A stretch of DNA of 64,000 nt from Antribacter gilvus. Lineage in GTDB: Bacteria > Actinomycetota > Actinomycetes > Actinomycetales > Cellulomonadaceae. The notes beneath the pieces are model-generated. The model worked only from the letters and a program-made list of their open reading frames with translations, was not told the origin of the DNA and made no database searches. Both the position numbers and the translations under genes were made by a program. Shown here one piece after another: positions 53,450 to 63,000 of the stretch. The stretch is from positions 434,001 through 498,000 of the forward strand of contig NZ_QXTH01000001.1 in assembly GCF_003946865.1 (NCBI RefSeq), written 5' to 3'. Positions within the stretch are counted from its first letter, which is position 1. Each line of letters opens with the position of its first letter.

Positions 53450-54412
53450 ATGGCACGCAAGACCTTCCCCCGTACCGCACTGGCGGCGTTGTCCGCGGTC
53501 TCGCTGCTCGCGCTCGGCGCGTGCGGCAGCGGTGAGGCATCCGGCGGCGGCGACACGATCAGCGTGGGCTTCTCGCAGCTCGGCGCCGAGTCGGGCTGGC
53601 GCACCGCCAACACCGAGTCCGTCAAGGGCAACCTCACGGCCGAGAACGGCTTCGACCTCACCTTCGTGGACGCGCAGCAGAAGCAGGAGAACCAGATCAA
53701 GGCGCTGCGCGACTTCATCGCGCAGGACGTCGACGTCATCGCGTTCTCCCCGGTCATCGAGACCGGCTGGGACGAGGTGCTCCAGGAGATCAAGGACGCC
53801 GAGATCCCGCTGGTGCTCGTGGACCGCACGGTCGACACCACCGTCGACGACCCCTACGTCACCTGGATCGGTGCCGACTTCAAGCAGGAGGGCATCACCG
53901 CCGGCGAGTGGGTCGTCGAGAACGCCCCCGACGCCAAGATCTTCGAGCTGCAGGGCACGCTCGGATCCGGTGCGCAGGTGGACCGCGAGGAGGGCTTCGA
54001 CTCCATCGTGGGCGAGGAGAACATCGTCGGCAAGGCGACCGGCAACTTCACGCGCGCCGAGGGCAAGGCGGCCGTCGAGGCGGCGCTCCAGGCCTACCCC
54101 GAGATGAACCTGATCTTCGCGCACAACGACGACATGGGCCTCGGCGCCATCGAGGCCATCGAGGCCGCGGGCAAGGTTCCCGGCGTCGACATCCAGATCG
54201 TCACGATCGACGGCGTGAAGGACGGCCTGAAGGCCCTCCACGACAAGAAGTTCAACTACGTCGTCGAGTGCAACCCGGCCTTCGGTGACCAGATCGCCGA
54301 CGCCATCACGAAGATCGTGGCCGGCGAGGAGGTCCCGAAGGAGACCATCGTCGTCGACAAGGCGTTCGACCAGACGATCACGATGGAAGAGATCGACGCC
54401 CGGGCGTTCTGA
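53450..54412 (+). CDS. Sugar-binding lipoprotein, YtfQ-like (arabinose/furanose importer)
   Basis: This 320-residue lipoprotein has a signal peptide with lipobox LALGAC (C25) and a family 4 periplasmic-binding fold (peripla_BP). TISVGFSQLGAESGWRTANT, FIAQDVDVIAFSPVIETGWD and IFAHNDDMGLGAIEAIEAAG closely match the E. coli YtfQ galactofuranose-binding protein pattern. Placement after araBDA with an AraR site suggests that arabinose, possibly in furanose form, is the cargo. The AAGGAGGAGAG site is strong. A hairpin separates it from the ATPase gene. Confidence 0.9.
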   Translation: MARKTFPRTALAALSAVSLLALGACGSGEASGGGDTISVGFSQLGAESGWRTANTESVKGNLTAENGFDLTFVDAQQKQENQIKALRDFIAQDVDVIAFSPVIETGWDEVLQEIKDAEIPLVLVDRTVDTTVDDPYVTWIGADFKQEGITAGEWVVENAPDAKIFELQGTLGSGAQVDREEGFDSIVGEENIVGKATGNFTRAEGKAAVEAALQAYPEMNLIFAHNDDMGLGAIEAIEAAGKVPGVDIQIVTIDGVKDGLKALHDKKFNYVVECNPAFGDQIADAITKIVAGEEVPKETIVVDKAFDQTITMEEIDARAF

Positions 54413-54429
54413 CGGACCCTGGCGAACGA

Positions 54430-54469
54430 TGACCGGGCCCGCCGGGACACGTCCCGGCGGGCCCGGTCA
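54430..54469. terminator. Hairpin between the binding-protein and ATPase genes
   Basis: Perfect 18-bp arms (54430-54447 and 54452-54469), the left one TGACCGGGCCCGCCGGGA, enclose a 4-base loop CACG. Its position within the operon suggests partial termination or protection of the upstream binding-protein transcript. Confidence 0.7.
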
Positions 54470-54495
54470 CGGACCGCCATGATGGAAGGCTCAGC

Positions 54496-56034
54496 ATGAA
54501 CGACCAGCAAGGCCTCGGGCCGTCTCCCGTCGTGGAGATGCGAGGGATCACCATCGAGTTCCCGGGGGTCAAGGCGCTCGACGGCGTCGACCTGACGCTC
54601 CGTGCCGGTGAGGTCCACGCCCTCATGGGCGAGAACGGCGCCGGAAAGTCCACCCTCATCAAGATCCTCACGGGCGTCTACCAGCACAGCGCCGGGACGG
54701 TCCGGGTTGCCGGCAAGGACGTCCACTTCGGCAGCACCGCCGACTCCCAGGCCGCGGGCATCAGCACCGTGTACCAGGAGGTGAATCTCTGCGCGAACCT
54801 CTCGGTCGCGGAGAACATCATGCTGGGCAACGAGGTGCGCCGCGGACCCTTCATCGACTGGGCGGCCACCCGCCGCGCAGCGCGCGAGCACCTGGCCCGC
54901 CTCGGTCTGGACCTCGACCCCAGGTCGTCCCTCGACTCCCACTCGCTGGCGGTGCAGCAGCTCTGCGCGATCGCACGCGGCATGGTGGTGCGCCCCCGCG
55001 TCCTCATCCTGGACGAGCCCACGTCGAGCCTCGACAAGGCGGAGGTCGCCGAGCTCTTCCGGGTGGTCCGGGCCCTGCGGGACGAGGGCGTCGCGATCCT
55101 CTTCGTGTCGCACTTCCTCGACCAGGTGTACGAGATCAGCGACCGCATGACGATCCTGCGCAACGGGCAGCTCGTGAGCGAGCACCGCACGTCCGAGCTC
55201 AGCCGCCTGGACCTGGTCCAGGCCATGGTGGGCCGTGCGGGCGAGATCCTGGCCGACGTCAGCGAGCGGGCCGCCCGCGTCGCCGCTGCCGAGCACGACC
55301 GCACCTCGCCCGTACTGACCGCCCAGGGGCTCGGCCGGCCCGGATCGGCCGCACCGTTCGACCTCGACCTGTTCAAGGGCGAGATCGTGGGCGTCGCCGG
55401 CCTCCTCGGCTCCGGCCGGACCGAGCTCGCGCGCCTCCTCTTCGGTGCCGACAAGCCCGCCGAGGGCACCCTCTCGGTCCAGGGCGACACGAGGAGCCCC
55501 ACGCCGCTCGTCTCCCTGCGCCGGGGGGTCGTGTACTCGTCGGAGGACCGCAAGAAGGAGGGCATCATCGGGGACCTGACGGTCCGCGAGAACATCGCTC
55601 TGGCCCTCCAGGCGGGCCGTGGCCCGCTGCGCCGGATCCCCGCGAAGGAGCTGGACGAGGTGGTCGAGCGCTACCTCGCCGCCCTCCAGATCCGGCCCGC
55701 GAACCCGGACGCGCTCGTCCGCAACCTCTCGGGCGGCAACCAGCAGAAGGTCCTGCTGGCGCGCTGGCTGGCGACGCAGCCCAAGGTGCTGATCCTCGAC
55801 GAGCCCACCCGCGGCATCGACGTCGGCGCCAAGGCGGAGATCCAGAAGCTCGTGACCGAGCTCGCGGACCAGGGGCTGAGCGTCATGTTCATCTCGTCCG
55901 AGCTCGAGGAGGTCGTGCGCATCAGCGAGCGCATCCTCGTCCTGCGCGACCGTCACGTCGCGGGCGAGATCCACAACGGACCGGACGTGACCGTCGACTC
56001 GGTCCTCGAGACCATCGCAGGGAGGGCGTCGTGA
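54496..56034 (+). CDS. Sugar ABC importer ATPase with two ABC domains (YtfR/RbsA type)
   Basis: This 512-residue ATPase of the CUT2 class powers the furanose importer. The first domain has Walker A MGENGAGKST (about residues 39-48) and Walker B ILDEPTSSLD. The second has a degenerate Walker A (LGSGRTELARLL, no GK-S/T), the signature LSGGNQQKVLLARWL and Walker B LILDEPTRGIDVGAK. Loss of the second P-loop is usual in this class. It lies 26 bases after the hairpin and overlaps the next permease by four bases (GTGA). Confidence 0.94.
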   Translation: MNDQQGLGPSPVVEMRGITIEFPGVKALDGVDLTLRAGEVHALMGENGAGKSTLIKILTGVYQHSAGTVRVAGKDVHFGSTADSQAAGISTVYQEVNLCANLSVAENIMLGNEVRRGPFIDWAATRRAAREHLARLGLDLDPRSSLDSHSLAVQQLCAIARGMVVRPRVLILDEPTSSLDKAEVAELFRVVRALRDEGVAILFVSHFLDQVYEISDRMTILRNGQLVSEHRTSELSRLDLVQAMVGRAGEILADVSERAARVAAAEHDRTSPVLTAQGLGRPGSAAPFDLDLFKGEIVGVAGLLGSGRTELARLLFGADKPAEGTLSVQGDTRSPTPLVSLRRGVVYSSEDRKKEGIIGDLTVRENIALALQAGRGPLRRIPAKELDEVVERYLAALQIRPANPDALVRNLSGGNQQKVLLARWLATQPKVLILDEPTRGIDVGAKAEIQKLVTELADQGLSVMFISSELEEVVRISERILVLRDRHVAGEIHNGPDVTVDSVLETIAGRAS

Positions 56035-57128
56035 GCGCACCCACCGCGGCCCGAGCCCCCAGGGCCGCCGCACCGCAACCCCGTAGGCCCAGCCTCTTGG
56101 CGGACCTGCGCCGGGTGACCCGGCACCAGCTGTTCTGGCCCGTCGCCGCCCTGGTCGTGCTCGTGCTGGCCTGTGGCGTGTACAGCCCAGGCTTCCTCGA
56201 CGTGACCATCAAGGACGACCACCTGTTCGGTCAGCCGATCGACATCCTGCGGCAGAGCGTCACACCGCTGCTCCTCGGGCTCGGCATGTGCCTGGTCATC
56301 GCCACCGGCGGCATCGACCTGTCGGTCGGCGCGGTGATGGCGATCTCGCTCGCCGTGTCGCTGACCTACATCGACGCCACCGGGCCCGGCACGGGCACCG
56401 CTCTCGTCGCCGTCGCGATCGGCCTGGTCACCGCTCTGCTGATCGGCGCGTTCAACGGCTTCCTCGTCACGGCGCTCGGGATCCAGCCGTTCATCGCGAC
56501 GATGATCCTGATGGTCGCGGGCCGCGGTATCGCGATGCTCGTGACCGAGGGTCAGATCACGACGACTGCCAGCCCGGCCTTCAAGTCGATCGGCTCCGGG
56601 TTCGTGCTCGGCGTCCCCACGCCCGTCGTCATCGGGGCCGTCGTGTTCGTGCTGGTCACGGTGCTCGTCCGCCGCACGGCGCTCGGCATGCTCGTCGAGT
56701 CGATCGGCATCAACCGCGAGGCGAGCCGACTTGCCGGAGTCCGGGCGCGCGGGCTCGAGTGGTCGGTCTACGCGATCTGCGGCCTGCTCGCGGGTCTGGC
56801 GGGCCTGGTCTACGGCGCCCCCACCATGGCGGCCGACGCGAACAACATCGGGCTCATGAAGGAGCTGGACGCGATCATGGTCGTCGTCCTGGGCGGGACG
56901 CGGCTCGACGGCGGCAAGTTCTCGCTCGCCGGCGTCGTCGTCGGCTCGCTGCTCCTCACCACGATCGAGCGGGCAGTGATCATCTTCCACATCCCGTCGC
57001 AGGTCACCCCTCTGTTCAAGGCTCTCGTCCTCATCATCGTCTGCCTGGCCGCCTCCGAGCGCCTGCGCAAGGCCGTCACCGGCGCCGTCGGGCGCCTGGT
57101 GCCGGCACGTCCGCAGGAGGCGTCATGA
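56031..57128 (+). CDS. CUT2 sugar permease, YtfT-like
   Basis: This 365-residue permease has about ten membrane segments, including the family segment CLVIATGGIDLSVGAVMAIS and the late LMKELDAIMVVVLGGTRLDG. A 45-residue basic cytoplasmic start (APRAAAPQPRRP) precedes the first helix. It starts with GTG overlapping the ATPase stop. Its TGA stop overlaps the ATG of the first micro-ORF, so ribosomes could continue into it. Confidence 0.93.
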   Translation: MSAPTAARAPRAAAPQPRRPSLLADLRRVTRHQLFWPVAALVVLVLACGVYSPGFLDVTIKDDHLFGQPIDILRQSVTPLLLGLGMCLVIATGGIDLSVGAVMAISLAVSLTYIDATGPGTGTALVAVAIGLVTALLIGAFNGFLVTALGIQPFIATMILMVAGRGIAMLVTEGQITTTASPAFKSIGSGFVLGVPTPVVIGAVVFVLVTVLVRRTALGMLVESIGINREASRLAGVRARGLEWSVYAICGLLAGLAGLVYGAPTMAADANNIGLMKELDAIMVVVLGGTRLDGGKFSLAGVVVGSLLLTTIERAVIIFHIPSQVTPLFKALVLIIVCLAASERLRKAVTGAVGRLVPARPQEAS

Positions 57129-57202
57129 CCGACCATCGCGAAGCCCCGGTCATGACGGCCGACCGGGTGCGGGTGTCCCGCAAGATCCAGGAGGCGTCAT
57201 GA
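57125..57202 (+). CDS. Micro-ORF 1, 25 codons
   Basis: This ORF starts at the ATG overlapping the YtfT-like stop and ends in a TGA overlapping micro-ORF 2. The predicted 25-residue peptide begins MTDHREAPVMTADRVRV and ends KIQEAS; it is basic and hydrophilic with no known motif. An AGGAGG box stands four bases upstream. It may be a chance product of the duplication or a coupling device that passes ribosomes along the operon. Translation is unproven. Confidence 0.5.
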   Translation: MTDHREAPVMTADRVRVSRKIQEAS

Positions 57203-57276
57203 CCGACCATCGCGAAGCCCCGGTCATGACGGCCGACCGGGTGCGGGTGTCCCGCAAGATCCAGGAGGCGTCATGA
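57199..57276 (+). CDS. Micro-ORF 2, identical to micro-ORF 1
   Basis: This second copy encodes exactly the same 25 residues, again with its own AGGAGG box and with ATGA overlaps at both ends. Its stop overlaps the start of the YjfF-like permease. Identity at the DNA level indicates a recent duplication, or one held uniform by recombination. Confidence 0.5.
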   Translation: MTDHREAPVMTADRVRVSRKIQEAS

Positions 57277-58304
57277 CCACCCTGCTGACCCCCCTGTCCA
57301 CCGCGTCGCAGTGGGGCGCGCGCCTGCGCGACCCGCGCTACCTGCCCGTCACGGGCACGCTCGTGGCGCTGCTGCTCATCCTCGTGGTGGGACAGCTGCG
57401 CTACTCGGAGAAGCGCAGCTTCCTGTCGATGAAGCTCTTCTCGAACCTGCTGGTCGACAACTCGTACCTGCTGGTCCTCGCCGTCGGCATGACGTTCGTG
57501 ATCATCACGGGCGGCATCGACCTCTCGGTCGGCGCGGTGGTCGCCCTCGTGGGGCTCACCACGGCGAAGCTGCTCATCGGGGGCTTTCCCCTGTGGGCCG
57601 TCCTGGCGATCGGGGTCCTGGTCGGCGCAGCGTTCGGCACGCTGATCGGCGTCATGGTGCAGTACTTCGACGTGCAGCCGTTCATCGCCTCGTTGGCGGC
57701 GATGTTCCTCGCCCGAGGACTGTGCAACGTCGTCAGCGTGGAGTCGCTGGGCATCAAGCACGAGGGCTTCGCCGCGCTGGCGGCCTGGAAGCTGAAGTTC
57801 GGCGAGGGGCGTGAGTCCTGGAGCATCAACCTGTCCATGCTCATCGCGTTCGCGGTGCTCGTCGTGGCGTTCGTGATCCTGCACCACACGCGGTTCGGCC
57901 GCACGGTGTACGGGCTGGGGTCCGGCGCGGGCGGGAACGCCGTCGCGCTCATGGGCCTGCGCGCGGCCTCCACCCGCGTGTGGGTGTACGTCATCAGCGG
58001 GACGTGCGCGGGCATCTCGGGAATCCTCTTCGCCCTGTACACGAAGTCGGGCTTCAACCTGACGGGGATCGGCATGGAGCTCGACGCGATCGCCGCCGTG
58101 GTGATCGGCGGCGCGCTCCTCACGGGCGGCGGCGGGTTCGTCCTGGGCTCCGCGACGGGCGTGCTGGTCTACGGGCTCCTCCAGGTGGTCATCGCCCGTG
58201 AGGGCCTGCAGTCCTGGTGGACCAAGGTGCTCATCGGCGTGGTGCTGCTCGGGTTCGTGCTGCTCCAGCGCACCCTCAGCGCGCGGCGGTCACGCGCGAC
58301 CTGA
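57273..58304 (+). CDS. CUT2 sugar permease, YjfF-like
   Basis: This 343-residue second permease of the furanose importer has the conserved TFVIITGGIDLSVGAVVALV segment and GMELDAIAAVVIGGALLTGG. About nine membrane helices are visible. Two different permeases, rather than one homodimeric permease, is the arrangement of the E. coli YtfQRT-YjfF galactofuranose importer and supports that assignment over the ribose importer. Its ATG is the third in the series produced by the tandem duplication. A hairpin follows 23 bases after the stop. Confidence 0.93.
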   Translation: MTTLLTPLSTASQWGARLRDPRYLPVTGTLVALLLILVVGQLRYSEKRSFLSMKLFSNLLVDNSYLLVLAVGMTFVIITGGIDLSVGAVVALVGLTTAKLLIGGFPLWAVLAIGVLVGAAFGTLIGVMVQYFDVQPFIASLAAMFLARGLCNVVSVESLGIKHEGFAALAAWKLKFGEGRESWSINLSMLIAFAVLVVAFVILHHTRFGRTVYGLGSGAGGNAVALMGLRAASTRVWVYVISGTCAGISGILFALYTKSGFNLTGIGMELDAIAAVVIGGALLTGGGGFVLGSATGVLVYGLLQVVIAREGLQSWWTKVLIGVVLLGFVLLQRTLSARRSRAT

Positions 58305-58327
58305 CGTCCGGTGCCCGATCCCCGGGG

Positions 58328-58365
58328 CCCCGCGAGGTCCGCGGCGAAGCCCGGACCTCGCGGGG
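58328..58365 (+). terminator. Hairpin terminator after the furanose importer operon
   Basis: The perfect 13-bp arms CCCCGCGAGGTCC (58328-58340) and complement (58353-58365) enclose a 12-base loop. It separates the importer from the secreted GH43 gene, which then needs its own promoter in the 110 bases that follow. Confidence 0.7.
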
Positions 58366-58476
58366 TGGGGCGCCGGTCGCTCGCCTTCCGTACGAAGGGC
58401 GGGTCAGGCCGTCGTCGGGCACCCGGGCAGACCCGCGGCTCCCGCCGCGGGCACATCACCTCAACGGAGAGGAACC

Positions 58477-59943
58477 ATGGTGCGAACGACCTTCCGGAGG
58501 CGCGTCAGCGCCGCCGCAGCAGCAGCCGCGATGGTGGGTGGCCTGCTGGTGGGCGGCCTCGCGGCAGGGGCGGCCCCCGCCGCCGCGGCCGACCCGTACG
58601 CGGGCTATCTGTTCTCCTACTTCACGGGCGAGGGCACGTCCACGGGCGAGCGCGTCTACTTCGCGCTCAGCCGCGGCAACGACCCCGTCCGTTACGACGA
58701 GCTCAACGGCGGCGGCTCGATCCTGACGTCCACCGTGGGCACCGGCGGCGTGCGGGACCCGTTCATCATCCGGCACCCCACGAGCGGGACGTTCTACCAG
58801 ATCGCCACCGACCTCAAGATGAACGGCTACGGCAACTGGGACGCCGCCCAGCGGACCGGGTCGCGGTCGATCGTGGTGTGGGAGTCGACGGACCTGGTGA
58901 CCTGGTCCGCGCCGCGGCTCGAGCTGGTCTCGCCCGCGACGGCCGGGAACACCTGGGCGCCCGAGGCGTACTGGGACGACGCGGCCGGGCACTTCGTCGT
59001 GTTCTGGGCGTCCAAGCTGTACGCGACGAGCGATCCCAACCACACGGGCTCCTCGCACAACCGGATGATGTACGCGACCACCACCGACTTCAACACGTTC
59101 ACGCCGGCCCAGGTCTGGAAGGACCCCGGCTACTCGGTGATCGACTCGACGGTGGCCAAGGACGGCGGCACGTACTACCGGTTCACCAAGGACGAGCGGT
59201 CCAACACCTCCTCGACGCCGTGCGGCAAGTTCATCTTCTCGGAGTCGTCGACGTCGCTGACGTCGACGAGCTGGACGCCGCTCCAGACGTGCATCGGGAA
59301 GACGACGTCGTCCAACCCGGGCGTGAGCGCCGCCGAGGGGCCCACGATCTTCAAGTCCAACACCGAGAACCGCTGGTACCTGTTCCTCGACGAGTTCGGC
59401 GGGCAGGGCTACGTGCCCTTCACCGCCACCTCGCTGGGCGCGACGACCTGGACCAAGGTCTCGTCGTTCGACCTGCCCGCCAGCCCCCGTCACGGGACCG
59501 TCCTGCCGGTGACCCAGGCCGAGTACGACCGGCTCCTCGCCACCTACGGGTCGCGGTCGCTGGTGGCCCGCCACTCCGGCAAGTGCGCGGACGTGCCGAA
59601 CCAGTCGCGGGCCACGGGCGTGGCGATCACGCAGTACACCTGCAACGGCGGCGCCAACCAGAAGTGGCGCGCGATCGACGCGGGCTCCGGGTACGTGCGG
59701 CTCCAGGGCGTGCAGAGCGGGCTCTGCCTCCAGGCCGCGACGAGCCGCAGCGCGGTCACCCAGGAGACCTGCGACACCGGCACGGACCAGCAGTGGACCG
59801 TGACGTCGTCGGGCGGCTACGACCGGGTCGCCGTCCGGTCCTCCGGGCGGTGCCTGGACGTGAACGGCGCGTCGACGGCGAACAGCGCCGCGGTGCTGAC
59901 GTGGACGTGCAACGGCGCCACGAACCAGCAGTGGTCCCGCTGA
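58477..59943 (+). CDS. Secreted GH43 enzyme with C-terminal CBM13
   Basis: This 488-residue exported glycosidase has a signal peptide (about residues 1-38, ending AAAAD), a five-bladed GH43 domain and a C-terminal ricin-type CBM13 (about 355-488) with three QW-type repeats (QKW, QQW, QQW). Candidate catalytic residues are D94 (VRDPFII) as base, D223 (SVIDSTV) as pKa modulator and E287 (AAEGPT) as acid. The domain start, YAGYLFSYFTGEG, is of a type I associate with arabinan or arabinofuranoside-acting members, but I cannot fix the subfamily. It lies between the arabinose importer and the GH51 gene. The ATG follows GAGAGGAA. Confidence 0.86.
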   Translation: MVRTTFRRRVSAAAAAAAMVGGLLVGGLAAGAAPAAAADPYAGYLFSYFTGEGTSTGERVYFALSRGNDPVRYDELNGGGSILTSTVGTGGVRDPFIIRHPTSGTFYQIATDLKMNGYGNWDAAQRTGSRSIVVWESTDLVTWSAPRLELVSPATAGNTWAPEAYWDDAAGHFVVFWASKLYATSDPNHTGSSHNRMMYATTTDFNTFTPAQVWKDPGYSVIDSTVAKDGGTYYRFTKDERSNTSSTPCGKFIFSESSTSLTSTSWTPLQTCIGKTTSSNPGVSAAEGPTIFKSNTENRWYLFLDEFGGQGYVPFTATSLGATTWTKVSSFDLPASPRHGTVLPVTQAEYDRLLATYGSRSLVARHSGKCADVPNQSRATGVAITQYTCNGGANQKWRAIDAGSGYVRLQGVQSGLCLQAATSRSAVTQETCDTGTDQQWTVTSSGGYDRVAVRSSGRCLDVNGASTANSAAVLTWTCNGATNQQWSR

Positions 59944-59992
59944 CCTAGGTTCTCCCGCCCGTCGCCCCGAGCGCCGGGCGGGAGTCCTCAAT

Positions 59993-60012
59993 CCTGTAGT
60001 ACAACGATGTAG
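59993..60012. promoter_or_regulatory. Candidate operator upstream of the GH51 gene
   Basis: CCTGTAGTACAACGATGTAG lies immediately before the ribosome-binding site of the arabinofuranosidase gene. The core TACAACGATG is shared with the araB promoter site at 49137-49156, suggesting a common regulator for arabinan attack and arabinose catabolism. Confidence 0.55.
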
Positions 60013-60020
60013 GAAGGAGC

Positions 60021-63000
60021 ATGATGAGCAGCATCCTGAGAGCCGGCATCGCCGCCGGACTCGCTCTCGTCGTCGTGACGCCGATGGCCGGCGCCGCGGC
60101 GTCCGCGCCGGCGGTCACGCCGACGGCGGTCCTTGCCGCGGGGAGCGTCGCCGACGCCCCGGCCGGTGTGATCCCCGAGGGCGCCTGGATCGACGACTTC
60201 GACAGCGCCACGCTCGGCAGCGAGTGGACCGTCGTCAACTCGGAGCCCGCCGCGGTCACCCTGGCCGACGGCGGCCTCACGATCACCTCGCTGCCCGGCG
60301 ACACCTACCAGGCCGACAACTCGGCCAAGAACCTGCTGATGATCGACGTCCCCGTGGGCGACTTCACCGCGGTCACGCGCGTGTCGGCCCCGGTCGCGGG
60401 CGACTTCCAGGGCGCGGGCATCCTCGCCTGGCAGGACTTCGACAACTACGTGCGCTCCGGCCTCACCCACGTGAGCTTCGCCGCCGGCGGCCCCGTCGTC
60501 ATCGAGACCGGCGTCGAGACGGGCGCCGCGTACGGGTCCACCTTCACGGCGCGGCCGGGCTCCACGTCCGAGTACCTGCGCGTGCAGCGCACGGGCGCCA
60601 CGGTCACCACGAGCTACTGGGCCGACGGCGCCTGGGTCGCGGCCCGGTCGTCCGACCTCGGCTGGGGCGTCACGCAGGTGGGCCTCTACTCGCTGGGCGC
60701 GCTGTCCGGCGACTCGCTCGCGGCAACCTTCGACTTCTTCGCGGTGACCGCGACGGAGGCGCCGCCGGTGATCGAGGAGCACGCCATCACGGTCGACGCC
60801 GACGCGGCGCGCACCGAGATGAGCGACGACCTCTACGGCATCTTCTACGAGGACATCAACTACGCGGCCGACGGCGGCCTGTACGCCGAGCTGGTCCGGA
60901 ACCGGTCGTTCGAGTTCGCGCCCGCCGACAACGCGAGCTTCAACGGGCTCACCGCGTGGACCCCGGTCCAGCGCGGCGCCTCGGGCACCGTGGCTGTCGA
61001 GTCCGAGCGGTCCGAGTGGCTCAACGACGCGAACCGCGCGTACCTCACGGTGACCGCCGACGGCCCGGGCGTGGGCGTCTCCAACTCCTCCTACAACGAG
61101 GGCGTCGCCGTCGCGGAGGGCGCCAAGTACGACTTCTCCGTGTTCGCGCGCACCGGCGAGAAGCAGACGCTCACCGTGTCGCTCGAGTCGCCCGACGGGT
61201 CGGTCGTCTACGGGACGGACACCGTCCGGGTGAACGGCAGCGACCGGTGGCGCCAGTACAGCGGCAAGCTGACGTCGTCGGCCACGACGAACGACGCCCG
61301 GCTCGTGGTGACGGGCGGTGCCGCCGGGACCCTGCGCCTCGACATGGTGTCGCTGTTCCCGCGCGACACCTGGGAGGGCCCGGTCAACGGGCGGTCCGTG
61401 CTCCGCAAGGACCTCGCGGAGAAGGTCGCCGCGCTGGAGCCGTCGTTCCTGCGGTTCCCGGGCGGCTGCGTCACCAACGTGGGCACGTTCGACACGTACC
61501 TCGAGTCGGACGGCCAGGACCGGCAGCGCACGTACCAGTGGAAGGAGACCATCGGCCCGGTCGAGGAGCGACCCACCAACTGGAACTTCTGGGGCTACAA
61601 CCAGTCGTACGGCATCGGGTACCTCGAGTACTTCGAGTTCGCCGAGGACCTGGGCGCCACCCCGCTGCCCGTGCTCTCCGTGGGCGCCAACGGCTGCGGA
61701 TCGCGCATCCCGGAGATGACCGACGACGAGCGCATCGACCGTTGGGTGCAGGACACGGTGGACCTCATCGAGTTCGCCAACGGGTCCGTCGACACGGAGT
61801 GGGGCGCCGTGCGCGCCGGTCTCGGCCACCCGGAGCCCTTCGGCCTGCGCTACATCGGGCTCGGTAATGAGGAGAACACCCGCACGTTCGAGGCGAACTT
61901 CCCGCGCTTCCGCGACGCTGTCGAGGCGGCGCACCCGGAGGTCACGGTGATCTCGAACTCGGGCCCCGACGACACGGGCACGCGGTTCGACGAGCTGTGG
62001 GACTTCAACCGCGAGCAGGGCGTCGCGATGGTCGACGAGCACTACTACAACGACCCGTCGTGGTTCCTCTCCAACACCGAGCGGTACGACTCCTACGACC
62101 GTGAGGGCCCGCACGTCTTCCTCGGCGAGTACGCCTCCCGCGGCAACGCGTGGTCCAACGCCCTCTCGGAGGCCGCGTACATGACGGGCCTCGAGCGCAA
62201 CGCCGACCTGGTGGAGCTGGCCGCGTACGCGCCCATGTTCGCCAACGAGGACTACGTGCAGTGGTCGCCCGACATGATGTGGTTCGACAACGACGAGGCC
62301 TGGGGCTCGACGAGCTACTACACGCAGCAGATGTTCATGACGAACACGGGCGACCAGGTGGTCCCGTCGCAGCACGTGGGCCCCGAGGCCACGCCGGAGG
62401 ACCTCTCCGGAGGCGTGTTCCTCTCGACGTGGGCCACGTCCGCCGCGTACGACGACGTCGTGGTCACCGACAACGCGACCGGCGACGTCCTGTACTCGGA
62501 CGACTTCTCCGGCGCCTCGACGTGGACACCTGAGCGCGGCACCTGGGCCGTCCAGGACGGCGAGTACGTGCAGTCCAGCACGACCGTCGAGGACGCGCGC
62601 GCCCTCATCCCGGACGCGTACGGCCGGGACTGGGACAACTACACGCTCGAGGTCGACGCCCGGAAGCTGGCCGGTGGCGAGGGCTTCCTCGTCGGCTTCG
62701 CTGCCGGTGCGGCCGACCAGTTCTACTGGTGGAACCTGGGTGGCTGGGGCAACTCGCGCCAGGCGCTCGAGCGGGCCGCGGGCGCCCGGCAGGGTGAGGT
62801 GGCAGCGGTCGAGGGCCACTCGCTGGTCACGGGCCAGGACTACCACGTGAAGGTCGTCGTGTCCGGGCGCACCATCGAGATGTACCTCGACGGCGTGCTC
62901 CAGATGACGTACACGGAGCCCGTCACGCAGTCGCTCTACCAGGTGGTGACCACGGACGAGGCGACGGGCGACCTGCTCCTCAAGGTCGTCAACCCGTACG

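Larger units (their letters stand above)
57114..57278 (+). repeat. 74-bp tandem duplication spanning a ribosome-binding site and start region
   Basis: Two exact 74-bp copies (57114-57187 and 57188-57261) begin with CAGGAGGCGTCATGACC. A third partial copy of 17 bases (57262-57278) covers the real ribosome-binding site and start of the second permease. Each copy reproduces the AGGAGG box and a start codon. Because 74 is one short of 75, each unit's last codon is followed by a TGA overlapping the next ATG. Confidence 0.93.

Noticed and set aside
57114-57278. CRISPR-like repeats
   Set aside because: The copies are directly adjacent with no spacers, and there are only two full units. No cas gene is in the window.
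53450-58304. Assignment of the CUT2 importer to ribose
   Set aside because: There are two different permease genes and a YtfQ-like binding protein, no rbsK or rbsD, and an AraR site upstream. A furanose or arabinose role fits better.
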